From Bin107 sp965221655 (GTDB taxonomy: Bacteria > UBA8248), in assembly GCA_965221655.1 (NCBI GenBank), contig OZ244906.1:2170001-2234000 (forward strand): DNA of 64,000 bases, read 5' to 3'. Position 1 is the stretch's first letter, and every line of letters starts with the position of its first letter. Positions 42,260 through 49,796 of this stretch are shown one piece after another. Under the pieces are notes generated by a model. That model was not told the DNA's origin. It saw nothing but the letters and a program-made list of their open reading frames with translations, and did no database searches. Position numbers and translations under genes: made by a program.

Positions 42260-42646
42260 ATGCCAATCTACAGAAACCTTGCGGGCCGCGAGCAGGGCAA
42301 GGCGGCCGATTACGTCTCCGCAAACGCCGCCTGGGTCGACGGCACACACGCCACCATCGGCTATTTTCGCATGGAGGCGCACGCCCACTCGAACCCCCAC
42401 TACCACCACGACGAGCAGTTCCTCTATCTGCTCCGGGGCAGGATTCGCGCCGCCGTGGAGGGGGAAATAATGGAAGCCGCCCCGGGGGACCTGCTCCAGT
42501 TCCCGCCCGGCGCCGTCCACGAGATTATGGCGCTCGACGAACCCGTGGAGCTTTTGCTCACGCGAAGCCCGGCGCGGCCGAGCCTCGAGGTGTTGGCGGT
42601 AACGCCAGAGGGAGAAAAGGCGAAAAGCGTTCTGCGCGCGGAATAG
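42260..42646 (+). CDS. Single-domain cupin
   Basis: A 128-residue cupin. Motif 1 is HSNPHYHHDEQFLYLLRGRI near residues 39-58, with the H-x-H-H and later E in DEQF, and motif 2 is PPGAVHEIMAL near 84. The intervening part VEGEIMEAAPGDLLQFP fits the barrel. This is a small metal-binding cupin; its reaction is unknown. It is divergent from the TPR gene, with about 190 nt of intergenic space between them. Confidence 0.75.
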   Translation: MPIYRNLAGREQGKAADYVSANAAWVDGTHATIGYFRMEAHAHSNPHYHHDEQFLYLLRGRIRAAVEGEIMEAAPGDLLQFPPGAVHEIMALDEPVELLLTRSPARPSLEVLAVTPEGEKAKSVLRAE

Positions 42647-42695
42647 CCCGCCCCGCGGCGAGAGGGTTCGCTCCCGCTCCTGCGAGAGTGCGCGC

Positions 42696-43166
42696 CTACT
42701 CGTTCACCCGCCAGACGTCGGTCATCGTGCACCCGCTCGCCTGAAACAGGTTGTAGACCGGACATCTGCGGGCGTATGCCGCCTTGAGCGCTTCGACTTG
42801 TTCCGCGCTCGCTTCGATCTCGAGCCATATTTCGCTTTTGGCCTCGCTCGGGTTCGAGTGGTAGCCCTCCTGGCCCGCGATGCCCCGGGGGCTGTAAACG
42901 ATGGTGGATTTCACCTTGAGCGCACCGATTTCGAGCCCCGCCTCCTTGGCACACCGCTCGATGATCACCGCCGTGCAGCCCGCCAGCGACGTGACGAGAT
43001 AGCCCGTGGGCGAGGGGCCTTCGTCCGAGCCGCCCAGACGCCTGGGCTCGTCCACCACCATGGTGTGTCCGCCCTTGACGGTGACGACGCTCTTCGCGTG
43101 GCCCTGAAAATCAGCCTCGGCCCAGTTCTCGGTGGTCTCGGGGAGTTCCTTCGGTCGAATCGCCAT
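42696..43166 (-). CDS. OsmC family peroxidase-like protein
   Basis: A 156-residue OsmC/Ohr-type protein. The peroxidatic Cys region is VTSLAGCTAVIIERCAKEAG near residues 58-77, with both redox Cys. The N-terminal GHAKSVVTVKGGHTMVVDEPRRLGGSDEGPSPTG is the classical OsmC beta-sheet and loop. The C-terminal CPVYNLFQASGCTM adds two more Cys. OsmC proteins reduce organic hydroperoxides using dihydrolipoamide or similar thiols. A Sec version of the family is known; here the site is ordinary Cys (TGC). It is divergent from the cupin. Confidence 0.85.
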   Translation of the reverse strand: MAIRPKELPETTENWAEADFQGHAKSVVTVKGGHTMVVDEPRRLGGSDEGPSPTGYLVTSLAGCTAVIIERCAKEAGLEIGALKVKSTIVYSPRGIAGQEGYHSNPSEAKSEIWLEIEASAEQVEALKAAYARRCPVYNLFQASGCTMTDVWRVNE

Positions 43167-43321
43167 TCTCGGCCCTCATTCTCTGGCGGGGGTGGGGGTT
43201 CCTGCAGGTGCGCACCCGCTGCTCGCTGCGTGATTCTACGCGGGAAGGGAATGCTCCGAAAGGGCGCAGGGGGCGGCGAAGCCGCACGGCGCTCTCAGCG
43301 ACCCGGGGGGATTTCCTCCCC

Positions 43322-43780
43322 CTACAACGCCTTGAGCACGGCTCGCGTATGGCCGTCGACCTTCACGTCCTTGAAGACTTTTTCGATGACGCCCGCCTCG
43401 TCGATGATGTAGGTGGTGCGGTAGACGGCGTTGAACTTGCGCCCGAACATGGTCTTCTCGCCGTAGGCGCCGTATTTCGAAGAGATGAGGCCATCGGGGT
43501 CGGCGAGCAGGGTGAATTCCAGCGAAAGTTTTTCGGAGAACTGTTTGTGGCTCACCTCATTGTCGGGACTCACGCCGATGACCGTCGCGTTTTTCTTTCG
43601 TATCTTCGCCAACTGCTTGTTGAAATCCCTCGCTTCCATCGTGCATCCGGGCGTATCGTCTTTCGGGTAGAAATACAGCACGACCTTCTGGCCCTTGTAC
43701 CTCGAGAGCCTGTGCACCTTGCCGTTGGCGTCGCGCAAGGCGAAAGCGGGGGCCTTGGCACCTTCTTTCAACAACGCCAT
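43322..43780 (-). CDS. bcp: Peroxiredoxin, Bcp/PrxQ type
   Basis: A 152-residue thiol peroxidase. The catalytic Cys lies in YPKDDTPGCTMEARDFN near residues 38-54, in place of the two-Cys CPxC pattern. The N-terminal KAPAFALRDANGKVHRLS and the family sequence KVVLYFYPKD are plain. A second resolving Cys at the usual +5 position is absent (TMEAR), so it behaves as a 1-Cys variant. Later blocks are IGVSPDNEVSHKQFSEKLSLEFTLLADPDG and TYIIDEAGVI. It lies alone between OsmC and NadE. Confidence 0.88.
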   Translation of the reverse strand: MALLKEGAKAPAFALRDANGKVHRLSRYKGQKVVLYFYPKDDTPGCTMEARDFNKQLAKIRKKNATVIGVSPDNEVSHKQFSEKLSLEFTLLADPDGLISSKYGAYGEKTMFGRKFNAVYRTTYIIDEAGVIEKVFKDVKVDGHTRAVLKAL

Positions 43781-43953
43781 TTTGCGCTCCCCTTAGGCAG
43801 TGAAACGAACATGAAAAAACACGCGCCCGAACCGCACGCGCGAAAAAGCAAGCATGAAGCGAGGTGAAGGACATTTTGACATGGTTTCGCGCTCGAATCA
43901 AGCGTGCGCGGGAGTACGGCCCCGGTGCGGCGGGAATCGCCGCCCGGGCGGGG

Positions 43954-44805
43954 CTAGAGCCCCCAGTCCCTGGCGTAGCGGAAATCGCGGTCGATGGTGC
44001 GGCGGCTGAGCTTGGCGATGAGCGGCAGGCGTCTTTTGTACTGGCTGCGCTGCACGAGGCGCTGGATGCCGTCCACGAGGACGGGTGCGAAGCCCTCGGC
44101 CAGGAGCTCCTCGCGCGTGTAGCGGCAGTCGATCATCCGGTAGAGCACGGCGTCAGCCACCTCGTAGGTGTAGCCGAGTTCCTCCTCGTCGGTCTGCCCG
44201 ACCCACAAATCCGCACTCGGGGCCTTTTCCACCACCTGGGCGGGCACGCCCACGTGGCGCGAGAGCTGGCGCACCTGCGTCTTGAACAGGTCGCCGATGG
44301 GGTTGACCGCACTCGCCATGTCCCCGAACAGGGTGCCGTAGCCCAGCAGAAGCTCCGTCTTGTTGCTCGTGCCCACGACGAGTGCGCCGAGCATGGCGGA
44401 GTGATCGTAGAGTATCGTCATCCGCTCGCGCGCCATCTTGTTGCCCCGGCGCAGGTTGTCGGCGTCGGCGAAGCGTTCGAAATAGGCGTCCACCTGGGGG
44501 GATATGTCCACCACGCGCACCCCGATGCCCGACGCTTCGGCCACCGCGCGCGCGTCCGCCTCGCTTTGGGGGTTGGAGAGGCGATAGGGCATGATGACGC
44601 CGGTCACGTTTTCGGGCCCCATGGCGCGGGCCGCCACGAAGGCGGAAAGCGCGCTGTCTATCCCCCCCGAAAGCCCCAGCACGAGCCTCTCCACGCCGAC
44701 TTTCGACACCTCGTCGCGCACGAAGCCCGTGAGCAGGCCCGCGGCGAGTTCGGCGTCGAGTTCGAGTTCCGCCATCGCGTCCTGAATGAGTCCCTCGTCG
44801 AGCAA
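43954..44805 (-). CDS. nadE: Ammonia-dependent NAD+ synthetase
   Basis: A 283-residue ATP pyrophosphatase that amidates nicotinate adenine dinucleotide. The PP-loop is VLGLSGGIDSALSAFVAARAMG near residues 43-62; then come MPYRLSNPQSEADARA near 74, GTSNKTELLLGYGTLFGD near 147, NPIGDLFKTQVR near 170 and SADLWVGQTDEEELGYTYE near 197. Translation starts at TTG 44805, which has GGAG 7 nt upstream; the alternative ATG at 44775 loses ten residues. No glutaminase domain is fused, but a nitrilase-fold amidase gene lies 0.96 kb away on the same strand. Confidence 0.92.
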   Translation of the reverse strand: MLDEGLIQDAMAELELDAELAAGLLTGFVRDEVSKVGVERLVLGLSGGIDSALSAFVAARAMGPENVTGVIMPYRLSNPQSEADARAVAEASGIGVRVVDISPQVDAYFERFADADNLRRGNKMARERMTILYDHSAMLGALVVGTSNKTELLLGYGTLFGDMASAVNPIGDLFKTQVRQLSRHVGVPAQVVEKAPSADLWVGQTDEEELGYTYEVADAVLYRMIDCRYTREELLAEGFAPVLVDGIQRLVQRSQYKRRLPLIAKLSRRTIDRDFRYARDWGL

Positions 44806-44956
44806 TTCGCTTCTCCGAAAAAAGGGCGGGCGCCCCGCGGCCCGTTCGTTCGTATCATGCCCAATCGCGGAGCCGCCGCGCAACGCCTCGGGGGCGTTGA
44901 CCGCGAACCCGGGCGCGGATACCCTCTCGCTCATCACCTCATCACAAGGAGCGCAC

Positions 44957-45736
44957 ATGCCCTACGTGGGAAACGTCGAAGCCCTGAAGTGGACCTACGA
45001 CGAGGAGGAGGCGCGCGCGAAGGGCTCGCCCATCCGTATCAATACGCCCCGGCTGGAAGTGCGCGTCATCGTCTTGCCGCCGGGCGCCTACCCGCCCTAC
45101 CACGCGCATCATACGGATATGGACGAAGGCTACCTCATCTACGGAGGGCGCGGGCTGATCCACAACGATGGGGCGACCTTCGAGGTCGGGCGGGGAGACG
45201 TGCTCCTGAACCCGCGCGGCGCCATGCACCACATGAAGAATATCGGGGAAGACGAGCTCATCGAGTTCAACTTCCGGGGCGGGAGGATGCCCTCGGGCTT
45301 CATTCTTCCCGAGGGCGACCCGCCGCCCAACCCCGACCCGGATTCCGTGCGCAACCCGCTCGCCCCGCCCGTGCCCTACGTGCTGGGCGACGTGGATTCG
45401 CTCCGCACCACGTTCGACCCCCACACCGTGCAGAGCCACGGGCTCACGCGCGCCATCGCCACCGAACATCTCGAGTGCCAAATCGTCTCGTTCCCGCCGG
45501 GGGCGAGGCCGGGAGTCCACCGCCACCAGGAAACGATGGACGAGGCGACGCTCGTGCTGGAAGGGCGGATGAACTTCGTGATCGAAGAAGAAACCATAGA
45601 AGCGCGCGCGGGCGATTTGGTGCACACGCCGGGCGGTGCCTGGCACACGGTCCACAACGCGAGCGACGCACCCGCCGTGCTGTTCAACTTCCGGGGCGGC
45701 GCGCTCCCCTCGCGCACCGAATGGCGGGAAGGCTAG
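44957..45736 (+). CDS. Bicupin protein
   Basis: A 259-residue protein with two cupin domains. Domain 1 has YPPYHAHHTDMDEGYLIYGGRG near residue 45 and PRGAMHHMKNIGEDELIEFNFRGG near 80. Domain 2 has GVHRHQETMDEATLVLEGRMNF near 184 and PGGAWHTVHNASDAPAVLFNFRGG near 230. Each closes with the same FNFRGG strand, so an internal duplication is visible. A Pro-rich linker (PEGDPPPNPDPDSVRNPLAPPVP) joins the halves. ATG at 44957 follows AAGGAG. Its function is unknown; oxalate decarboxylase-type bicupins have this layout but longer domains. Confidence 0.85.
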   Translation: MPYVGNVEALKWTYDEEEARAKGSPIRINTPRLEVRVIVLPPGAYPPYHAHHTDMDEGYLIYGGRGLIHNDGATFEVGRGDVLLNPRGAMHHMKNIGEDELIEFNFRGGRMPSGFILPEGDPPPNPDPDSVRNPLAPPVPYVLGDVDSLRTTFDPHTVQSHGLTRAIATEHLECQIVSFPPGARPGVHRHQETMDEATLVLEGRMNFVIEEETIEARAGDLVHTPGGAWHTVHNASDAPAVLFNFRGGALPSRTEWREG

Positions 45737-45769
45737 GCAGAAGGCCAGCGGAGCCGCACGGGCAAAAAC

Positions 45770-46630
45770 CTACTCCTCGCGCGTTCTGCGAATGCGGTCG
45801 AGCTCCCGTAGGGTAAGATGCAGATCCTCATCTCTCAGCGTGGGGGAGGCGATGCGCGCGCGGCGCACGTTCGCCGTGTCGAGTTGGGCCAGGAGCATTT
45901 CGGGCTCTTCGCGCCCCGCGCGTGCGAGCGACTCTCCGCTCGGGCACAGGATTTCCGAGCCGCCCCAGAAGTTGATGCCGTCCTCGTAGCCCACCCGGTT
46001 GCTGAATATCACATGCTGGTTGTAGGCGGCGGCGTAGGTTCTGGCGAGTGCCTGCCAGACGCGCTGGATCGCGAGTCCGCCCTCTCCGTTTCCCTTGCCG
46101 ACGCCCCGCGCGGGGCTGGCCGAGGGAACGATGAGCAAGTCCGCCCCGTCGAGAGAGGCGACGCCCGCCAGGCTGGGGTGCCAGGCGTCCTCGCAAATCA
46201 GAATCGCCGCCCGCCCGAAGCGGGTGTCGAAAGCGCGCACCCCGTCTCCTCGTCCCACGTAGCGGTTCTCGTCGAACAGCCCGTAGGTGGGGAGGTACAC
46301 CTTGCGGTGCACGTGGAGCAGTTCGCCTCCCTCGAAATAAGCCGCGGCGTTGAAAAACCCGTGCCGCGAGGATTCTTCGACGAAGCCCACGACGAGAGAA
46401 ACCTTTTTGCTCAACCCCGCTATCTCGCGCATGGCCGCGTCCCCGCGCGCGAAAGCCACCTCGGGAACCATGTCCTTCAAGAAATAGCCCGTGAGCGAGA
46501 GCTCGGGAAAGACGAGCAGATCGGCGCCTTGTTCTTCCGCCGCGCGCACCTGTGCTTCGAGCAACTCCCTGTTCGCTTCCAGATTTCCGAGTCTGGGCCC
46601 GATTTGGGCCGCTCCCGCCAGAAATTTCAT
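45770..46630 (-). CDS. Carbon-nitrogen hydrolase (nitrilase superfamily amidase)
   Basis: A 286-residue C-N hydrolase with the E-K-C triad: Glu in LLVFPELSLTGY near residue 43, Lys in HVHRKVYLPTYG near 112, and Cys in ILICEDAWHPS near 145. The E-K-C layout and YLPTYGLFDE resemble the glutaminase domain of glutamine-dependent NAD synthetases. The neighbouring stand-alone NadE lacks that domain. A split glutamine-to-ammonia supply for NadE is thus plausible, but the bicupin gene lies between them. It could equally be an unrelated amidase. Confidence 0.85.
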   Translation of the reverse strand: MKFLAGAAQIGPRLGNLEANRELLEAQVRAAEEQGADLLVFPELSLTGYFLKDMVPEVAFARGDAAMREIAGLSKKVSLVVGFVEESSRHGFFNAAAYFEGGELLHVHRKVYLPTYGLFDENRYVGRGDGVRAFDTRFGRAAILICEDAWHPSLAGVASLDGADLLIVPSASPARGVGKGNGEGGLAIQRVWQALARTYAAAYNQHVIFSNRVGYEDGINFWGGSEILCPSGESLARAGREEPEMLLAQLDTANVRRARIASPTLRDEDLHLTLRELDRIRRTREE

Positions 46631-46707
46631 ATCCTCTTCCCGTCAAGGCACGACAACGTATCCCCACCTCCCGCACGTTTTGGCCGCGCGGCACAAAACC
46701 AGGCCCC

Positions 46708-47073
46708 TCAAACGTAGAGCTTGGTTTCGGCGTCCTGTGTCCTGCGCATGAACTCGGGCAGGGAGATCACCTCGTCCACCGCCTCGGCCACGTCCTCGAT
46801 ACCAAGCCCCAGGAGTCTCGGCTGCGCGGCGCAGGCATAGACCCTGAGCTTGCCGAGCCTGCGTGCGGCTTCTAAAAGCTCCCCTGCGGAGTGGGCGCCT
46901 GCGGCGGCCTCGGGCCGCAAATCCAGGTCGTCTTCCACGAAGCGCCTGAGTGCGCCGAAGAAGAGGATGACGTGCACCTCCTCTCCGTTCGCCGCCGCGC
47001 TCGCCGCCAGGGCGGCCACCTGGTGGACGCGCTCGCGCTCGCCGCTGTGGGCGTATATGACGAAACGCGCCAC
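46708..47073 (-). CDS. DsrE/DsrF-like family protein
   Basis: A 121-residue DsrE-fold protein. It begins ARFVIYAHSGERERVHQVAALAASAAANGEEVHVILFF, the usual strand-helix-strand start, and has ARRLGKLRVYACAAQPRLLGLGIE near residue 70 with a Cys in YACAAQ at the family Cys position. FMRRTQDAETKLYV closes the chain. Sulfur transfer or peroxiredoxin-related DsrE roles are possible. The stop of the next upstream small membrane gene is 3 nt away on the same strand, suggesting an operon. Confidence 0.72.
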   Translation of the reverse strand: MARFVIYAHSGERERVHQVAALAASAAANGEEVHVILFFGALRRFVEDDLDLRPEAAAGAHSAGELLEAARRLGKLRVYACAAQPRLLGLGIEDVAEAVDEVISLPEFMRRTQDAETKLYV

Positions 47074-47076
47074 GTC

Positions 47077-47322
47077 CTACTCGAAATCCTTGGGGCGCGC
47101 GTCCCTGAAATCATACTCCGGCAGGTCCGAGGGCGGGGGCTCCTCCTCGCGCGCGCGATGCGCCCGCGTCGAGCGCAACAAGAGCCAGACGCCCCACACC
47201 ACGCCCGCCGCCGCCACGAACCACACCGCACCCCAAAAGTCGCGGCGCCAGAAACAATACGCAATTCCGATCCAGAACGAAAAGCCCGCCAGCGTCCGCA
47301 GGACGGATCGATCGCCCGCCAT
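47077..47322 (-). CDS. Small membrane protein, function unknown
   Basis: An 81-residue protein. MAGDRSVLRTLAGFSFWIGIAYCFWRRDFWGAVWFVAAAGVVWGVWLLLRSTR gives two Trp/aromatic-rich hydrophobic segments at about residues 12-24 and 29-49. An acidic tail follows (REEEPPPSDLPEYDFRDARPKDFE). No family is recognised. It probably shares a transcript with the DsrE-like gene downstream. The chosen ATG is at 47322. Confidence 0.6.
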   Translation of the reverse strand: MAGDRSVLRTLAGFSFWIGIAYCFWRRDFWGAVWFVAAAGVVWGVWLLLRSTRAHRAREEEPPPSDLPEYDFRDARPKDFE

Positions 47323-47386
47323 CAGCGCGCGCCTCCCGCGCCGGGGAAGTGGAACCCTGCGCCTTGCGCCATCCCCGGGGAGAGCC

Positions 47387-47818
47387 TCAGCCGTCGTGGG
47401 GGGCGGGTTCCGCGTCGCCCTTCGCTTCGGGAGAATTCGCCGCCTCGCCCGGCTGGACGGCTTCGCCTTCGGGGGCGGCGTCCCCGGGCGGCAGGTTGCA
47501 CACGCCCTCGAACACCGCACCCTCTTCGATATAGATGCTCGGCGTGAGAATTTCGCCCCGCACGTGCGAGCCGACGCGCAACTCGCATTTTTCCCTGGCC
47601 TCGATGCGCCCCTCCATCTTGCCCATCACGATGACGACGCCCGCCTTCACGTCGGCACGCACGTTGCCCGCCGTACCGATGATGAAGGTGTCCTCGGTGA
47701 GGACTTCGCCCTCCAGGTCGCCGTCCACGCGCACGGTGCCCTCGAAGGTAATGACGCCCTTGAACTCGGTGCCCTCGCCCAGGAAGGCGCGAATGCTCTT
47801 CTCGTAGGTTTTCGCCAT
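47387..47818 (-). CDS. Bactofilin
   Basis: A 143-residue cytoskeletal polymer protein with the bactofilin beta-helix of about 90 residues: FLGEGTEFKGVITFEGTVRVDGDLEGEV, IIGTAGNVRADVKAG, MEGRIEAREKCELRVGSHVRGEI and TPSIYIEEGAVFEGVC. The C-terminal tail is acidic and Pro/Ala rich. In many bacteria bactofilins lie beside parAB and help scaffold ParB/parS at the pole, which agrees with its place here 35 nt after parB on the same strand. Confidence 0.88.
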   Translation of the reverse strand: MAKTYEKSIRAFLGEGTEFKGVITFEGTVRVDGDLEGEVLTEDTFIIGTAGNVRADVKAGVVIVMGKMEGRIEAREKCELRVGSHVRGEILTPSIYIEEGAVFEGVCNLPPGDAAPEGEAVQPGEAANSPEAKGDAEPAPHDG

Positions 47819-47853
47819 GCGTACGCCCCCGACCCGACCCCGGAAATCCGGCG

Positions 47854-48762
47854 TCAGGAAATCCGCTCGATGAGCCCCTCGAGCGTCTCCCTCGTATAAT
47901 ACTCTATCTCTATCCTGCCCTCGTTTTCGTCGCCCGCTATCGTTACCTTGGCGCCCAGCACACTCCGCATTCGCTCCGCCGCCTCGCGCAGATAGAGCGC
48001 CTGCGGCCCCGAGGGGCCGGGAGCGGGCGCGCCGTGCGGCCTCCTCTCGCGCGCCGCGCCCGCCAGCGCCTTGCGGACGCGAAGTTCCAGCCTGCGCACC
48101 GAGAGGCGCTTTTCGGCAGCGGCCTTCCCGTGGGCGGTCATCTCCTCTTCGCTGCGCAGGGAGAGGAGTGCTCGCGCGTGGCCCATGGAGAGAACTCCCG
48201 CGGCTACGTACTCGCGCACGGCGGCGGGCAGCCGGAGCAGCCGGACGTAGTTGGCGATGGTCGAGCGCTCCTTGCCCACCCGGGCGGCGACTTCTTCTTG
48301 CGTGAGGCCGAGGCGCTCCATCATGTTCGCGTAGGCGGAGGCTTCTTCCATGGGGTTTAGGTCCGCGCGCTGGACGTTTTCCACTATGGCGAGCTCGAGC
48401 GCCTCCTCGCCGCTCGCGTCGACAAGGATGACGGGCACCTCCTCGAGGGCCGCGAGCCGCGCGGCGCGCCAGCGCCTCTCGCCGGCCACGATCTCGTATC
48501 CGCTTCCTGCGGCGCGGCGCGCCAGAATCGGCTGGATAACCCCGTGGCGCCTCACCGATTCGGCCAGTTCCGCCAAATCCTCCTCGTCGAAGTCCACCCT
48601 CGGCTGGTGCGCGCCGGGCAGGAGCCGCTCGGGCGCCATGCGCATCAGGCCCTGCGCGGGCGCGGCCTCGACGAAGTCCGCCGGAGCGGACGCCTGCGCC
48701 TCCTGCGCACCGAGCAGCGCGTCCAGGCCCCTTCCCAGCACTTTTCTTCTCGCCGTCGCCAT
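47854..48762 (-). CDS. parB: Chromosome-partitioning protein ParB
   Basis: A 302-residue CTPase/DNA-binding partition protein. It has the N-terminal LGRGLDALLG, then MAPERLLPGAHQPRVDFDEEDLAELAESVRRHGVIQPI near 41 and AGERRWRAARLAALEEVPVI near 93, the ParB box II. A central helix-turn-helix, LTQEEVAARVGKERSTIANYVRLLRLP, lies near 151, and a C-terminal dimerisation part ends KVTIAGDENEGRIEIEYYTRETLEGLIERIS. It lies 2 nt after parA in an operon. Two parS sites lie upstream of parA. Confidence 0.93.
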   Translation of the reverse strand: MATARRKVLGRGLDALLGAQEAQASAPADFVEAAPAQGLMRMAPERLLPGAHQPRVDFDEEDLAELAESVRRHGVIQPILARRAAGSGYEIVAGERRWRAARLAALEEVPVILVDASGEEALELAIVENVQRADLNPMEEASAYANMMERLGLTQEEVAARVGKERSTIANYVRLLRLPAAVREYVAAGVLSMGHARALLSLRSEEEMTAHGKAAAEKRLSVRRLELRVRKALAGAARERRPHGAPAPGPSGPQALYLREAAERMRSVLGAKVTIAGDENEGRIEIEYYTRETLEGLIERIS

Positions 48763-48764
48763 GT

Positions 48765-49598
48765 TCAGCCCCTCACGGGTTGCTTCGAGCGGGCAATAAA
48801 TTCGCTCGCCAGCGCAAGGTAGGCCTGCGCACCGGACGAGGAGACGTCGTAGGCGATCACGGGCTTGCCGTGGCTCGGCGCCTCGGCGAGGCGCACGCTC
48901 CTCGGAATCACGACCCGGTACGTCAACTGCGGCAGATGGGAACGCAAATCCTCCCCCACCTGACGCGAAAGGTTCGTGCGGGCATCATACATCGTCAGCA
49001 CGATTCCGCCCACCCGAAGGCCCGGGTGCACACCCTCGCGCACACGCTCAATCGTCCGCATCAGCCGCGCAAGACCCTCCAGTGCGAAATATTCCGCCTG
49101 AATGGGGATGAGCACCTCGTCCGCCGCGCGCAGGGCGTTGAGCGTCAAAAAGCCCAATGAGGGCGGGCAATCGATGAGAACGTAGCGAAACCGGTTCCTG
49201 ACCGGCGCGAGTGCGTGCAACAAGCGGCTCTCCCGCTCGGGCACGTCTGCGAGCTCGATCTCCGCCCCCGTCAGGTCGGCAGAGGAGGGCAGAAGTGTAA
49301 GTCCTTTTATTTCAGTATCATGTATCGCATCCCCGGCTAGCGGATCGCCCAGCACCAGCGCCCGGTAGAGCGCATTCGCTTGCGAAAAAAATGCGAAATT
49401 GCTCGTCGCGTTCGACTGCGGGTCCATATCGACCAGCAGGGTCGGCTGATCGGCCACCGCCAGACATGCCGCCAGATTGACGGCGGTCGTCGTCTTGCCG
49501 ACTCCGCCTTTCTGGTTCACGACGGCCACGACCCGGCAAGGGGGCTCGCCGGCCTGTGGTGTTCCTGTGGAGATCGCCGTTCCCGGTTTCGCGTCCAT
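48765..49598 (-). CDS. parA: Chromosome-partitioning ATPase ParA
   Basis: A 277-residue MinD/ParA-type ATPase moving ParB-parS complexes. The deviant Walker A is VNQKGGVGKTTTAVNLAACL near residue 27. Then come LLVDMDPQSNATSNF near 54, VLIDCPPSLGFLTLNALRAADEVLIPIQAEYFALEGL near 125-160, and GGIVLTMYDARTNLSRQVGEDLR near 180. ATG at 49598 precedes the usual N-terminal leader; the frame opens earlier at 49670, but that part is unsupported. It lies 79 nt from the nearest parS site. Confidence 0.92.
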   Translation of the reverse strand: MDAKPGTAISTGTPQAGEPPCRVVAVVNQKGGVGKTTTAVNLAACLAVADQPTLLVDMDPQSNATSNFAFFSQANALYRALVLGDPLAGDAIHDTEIKGLTLLPSSADLTGAEIELADVPERESRLLHALAPVRNRFRYVLIDCPPSLGFLTLNALRAADEVLIPIQAEYFALEGLARLMRTIERVREGVHPGLRVGGIVLTMYDARTNLSRQVGEDLRSHLPQLTYRVVIPRSVRLAEAPSHGKPVIAYDVSSSGAQAYLALASEFIARSKQPVRG

Positions 49599-49676
49599 GC
49601 CGTCGTTTCGAGAGTGGTTCGAGATGCCTTCAGAGAGGCTGAGGTTCGCACATTGCGCCCGACAATTCAACCGAAA

Positions 49677-49690
49677 GTTTCACGTGGAAC
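49677..49690. other. parS site 1
   Basis: GTTTCACGTGGAAC, a near-perfect match to the ParB-binding palindrome (consensus TGTTTCACGTGAAACA, one half C/G-shifted). It sits between parA and mnmG. Confidence 0.85.
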
Positions 49691-49719
49691 ATTTTTTCGG
49701 GCGCTTTCCACGTTCGAAC

Positions 49720-49733
49720 GTTCCACGTGGAAC
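49720..49733. other. parS site 2
   Basis: GTTCCACGTGGAAC, a perfect 14-bp palindrome of the parS type, followed by AC. A 12-bp palindrome, ACGTTCGAACGT, lies at 49710-49721 and overlaps its start. A second half-like copy (TTTCCACGTTC) lies just before it. Confidence 0.88.
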
Positions 49734-49796
49734 ACTCCGGACACGCTTGGAGGCGCGCGCCTTGCCGCGTGAGGTACTGCGAACGAGACGCGCGGC

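Noticed and set aside
43864..45816. Long plus-strand frame (650 aa)
   Set aside because: Antisense to nadE and out of frame with the bicupin; composition is His/Arg/Pro-rich with no family match, as expected in GC-rich DNA.
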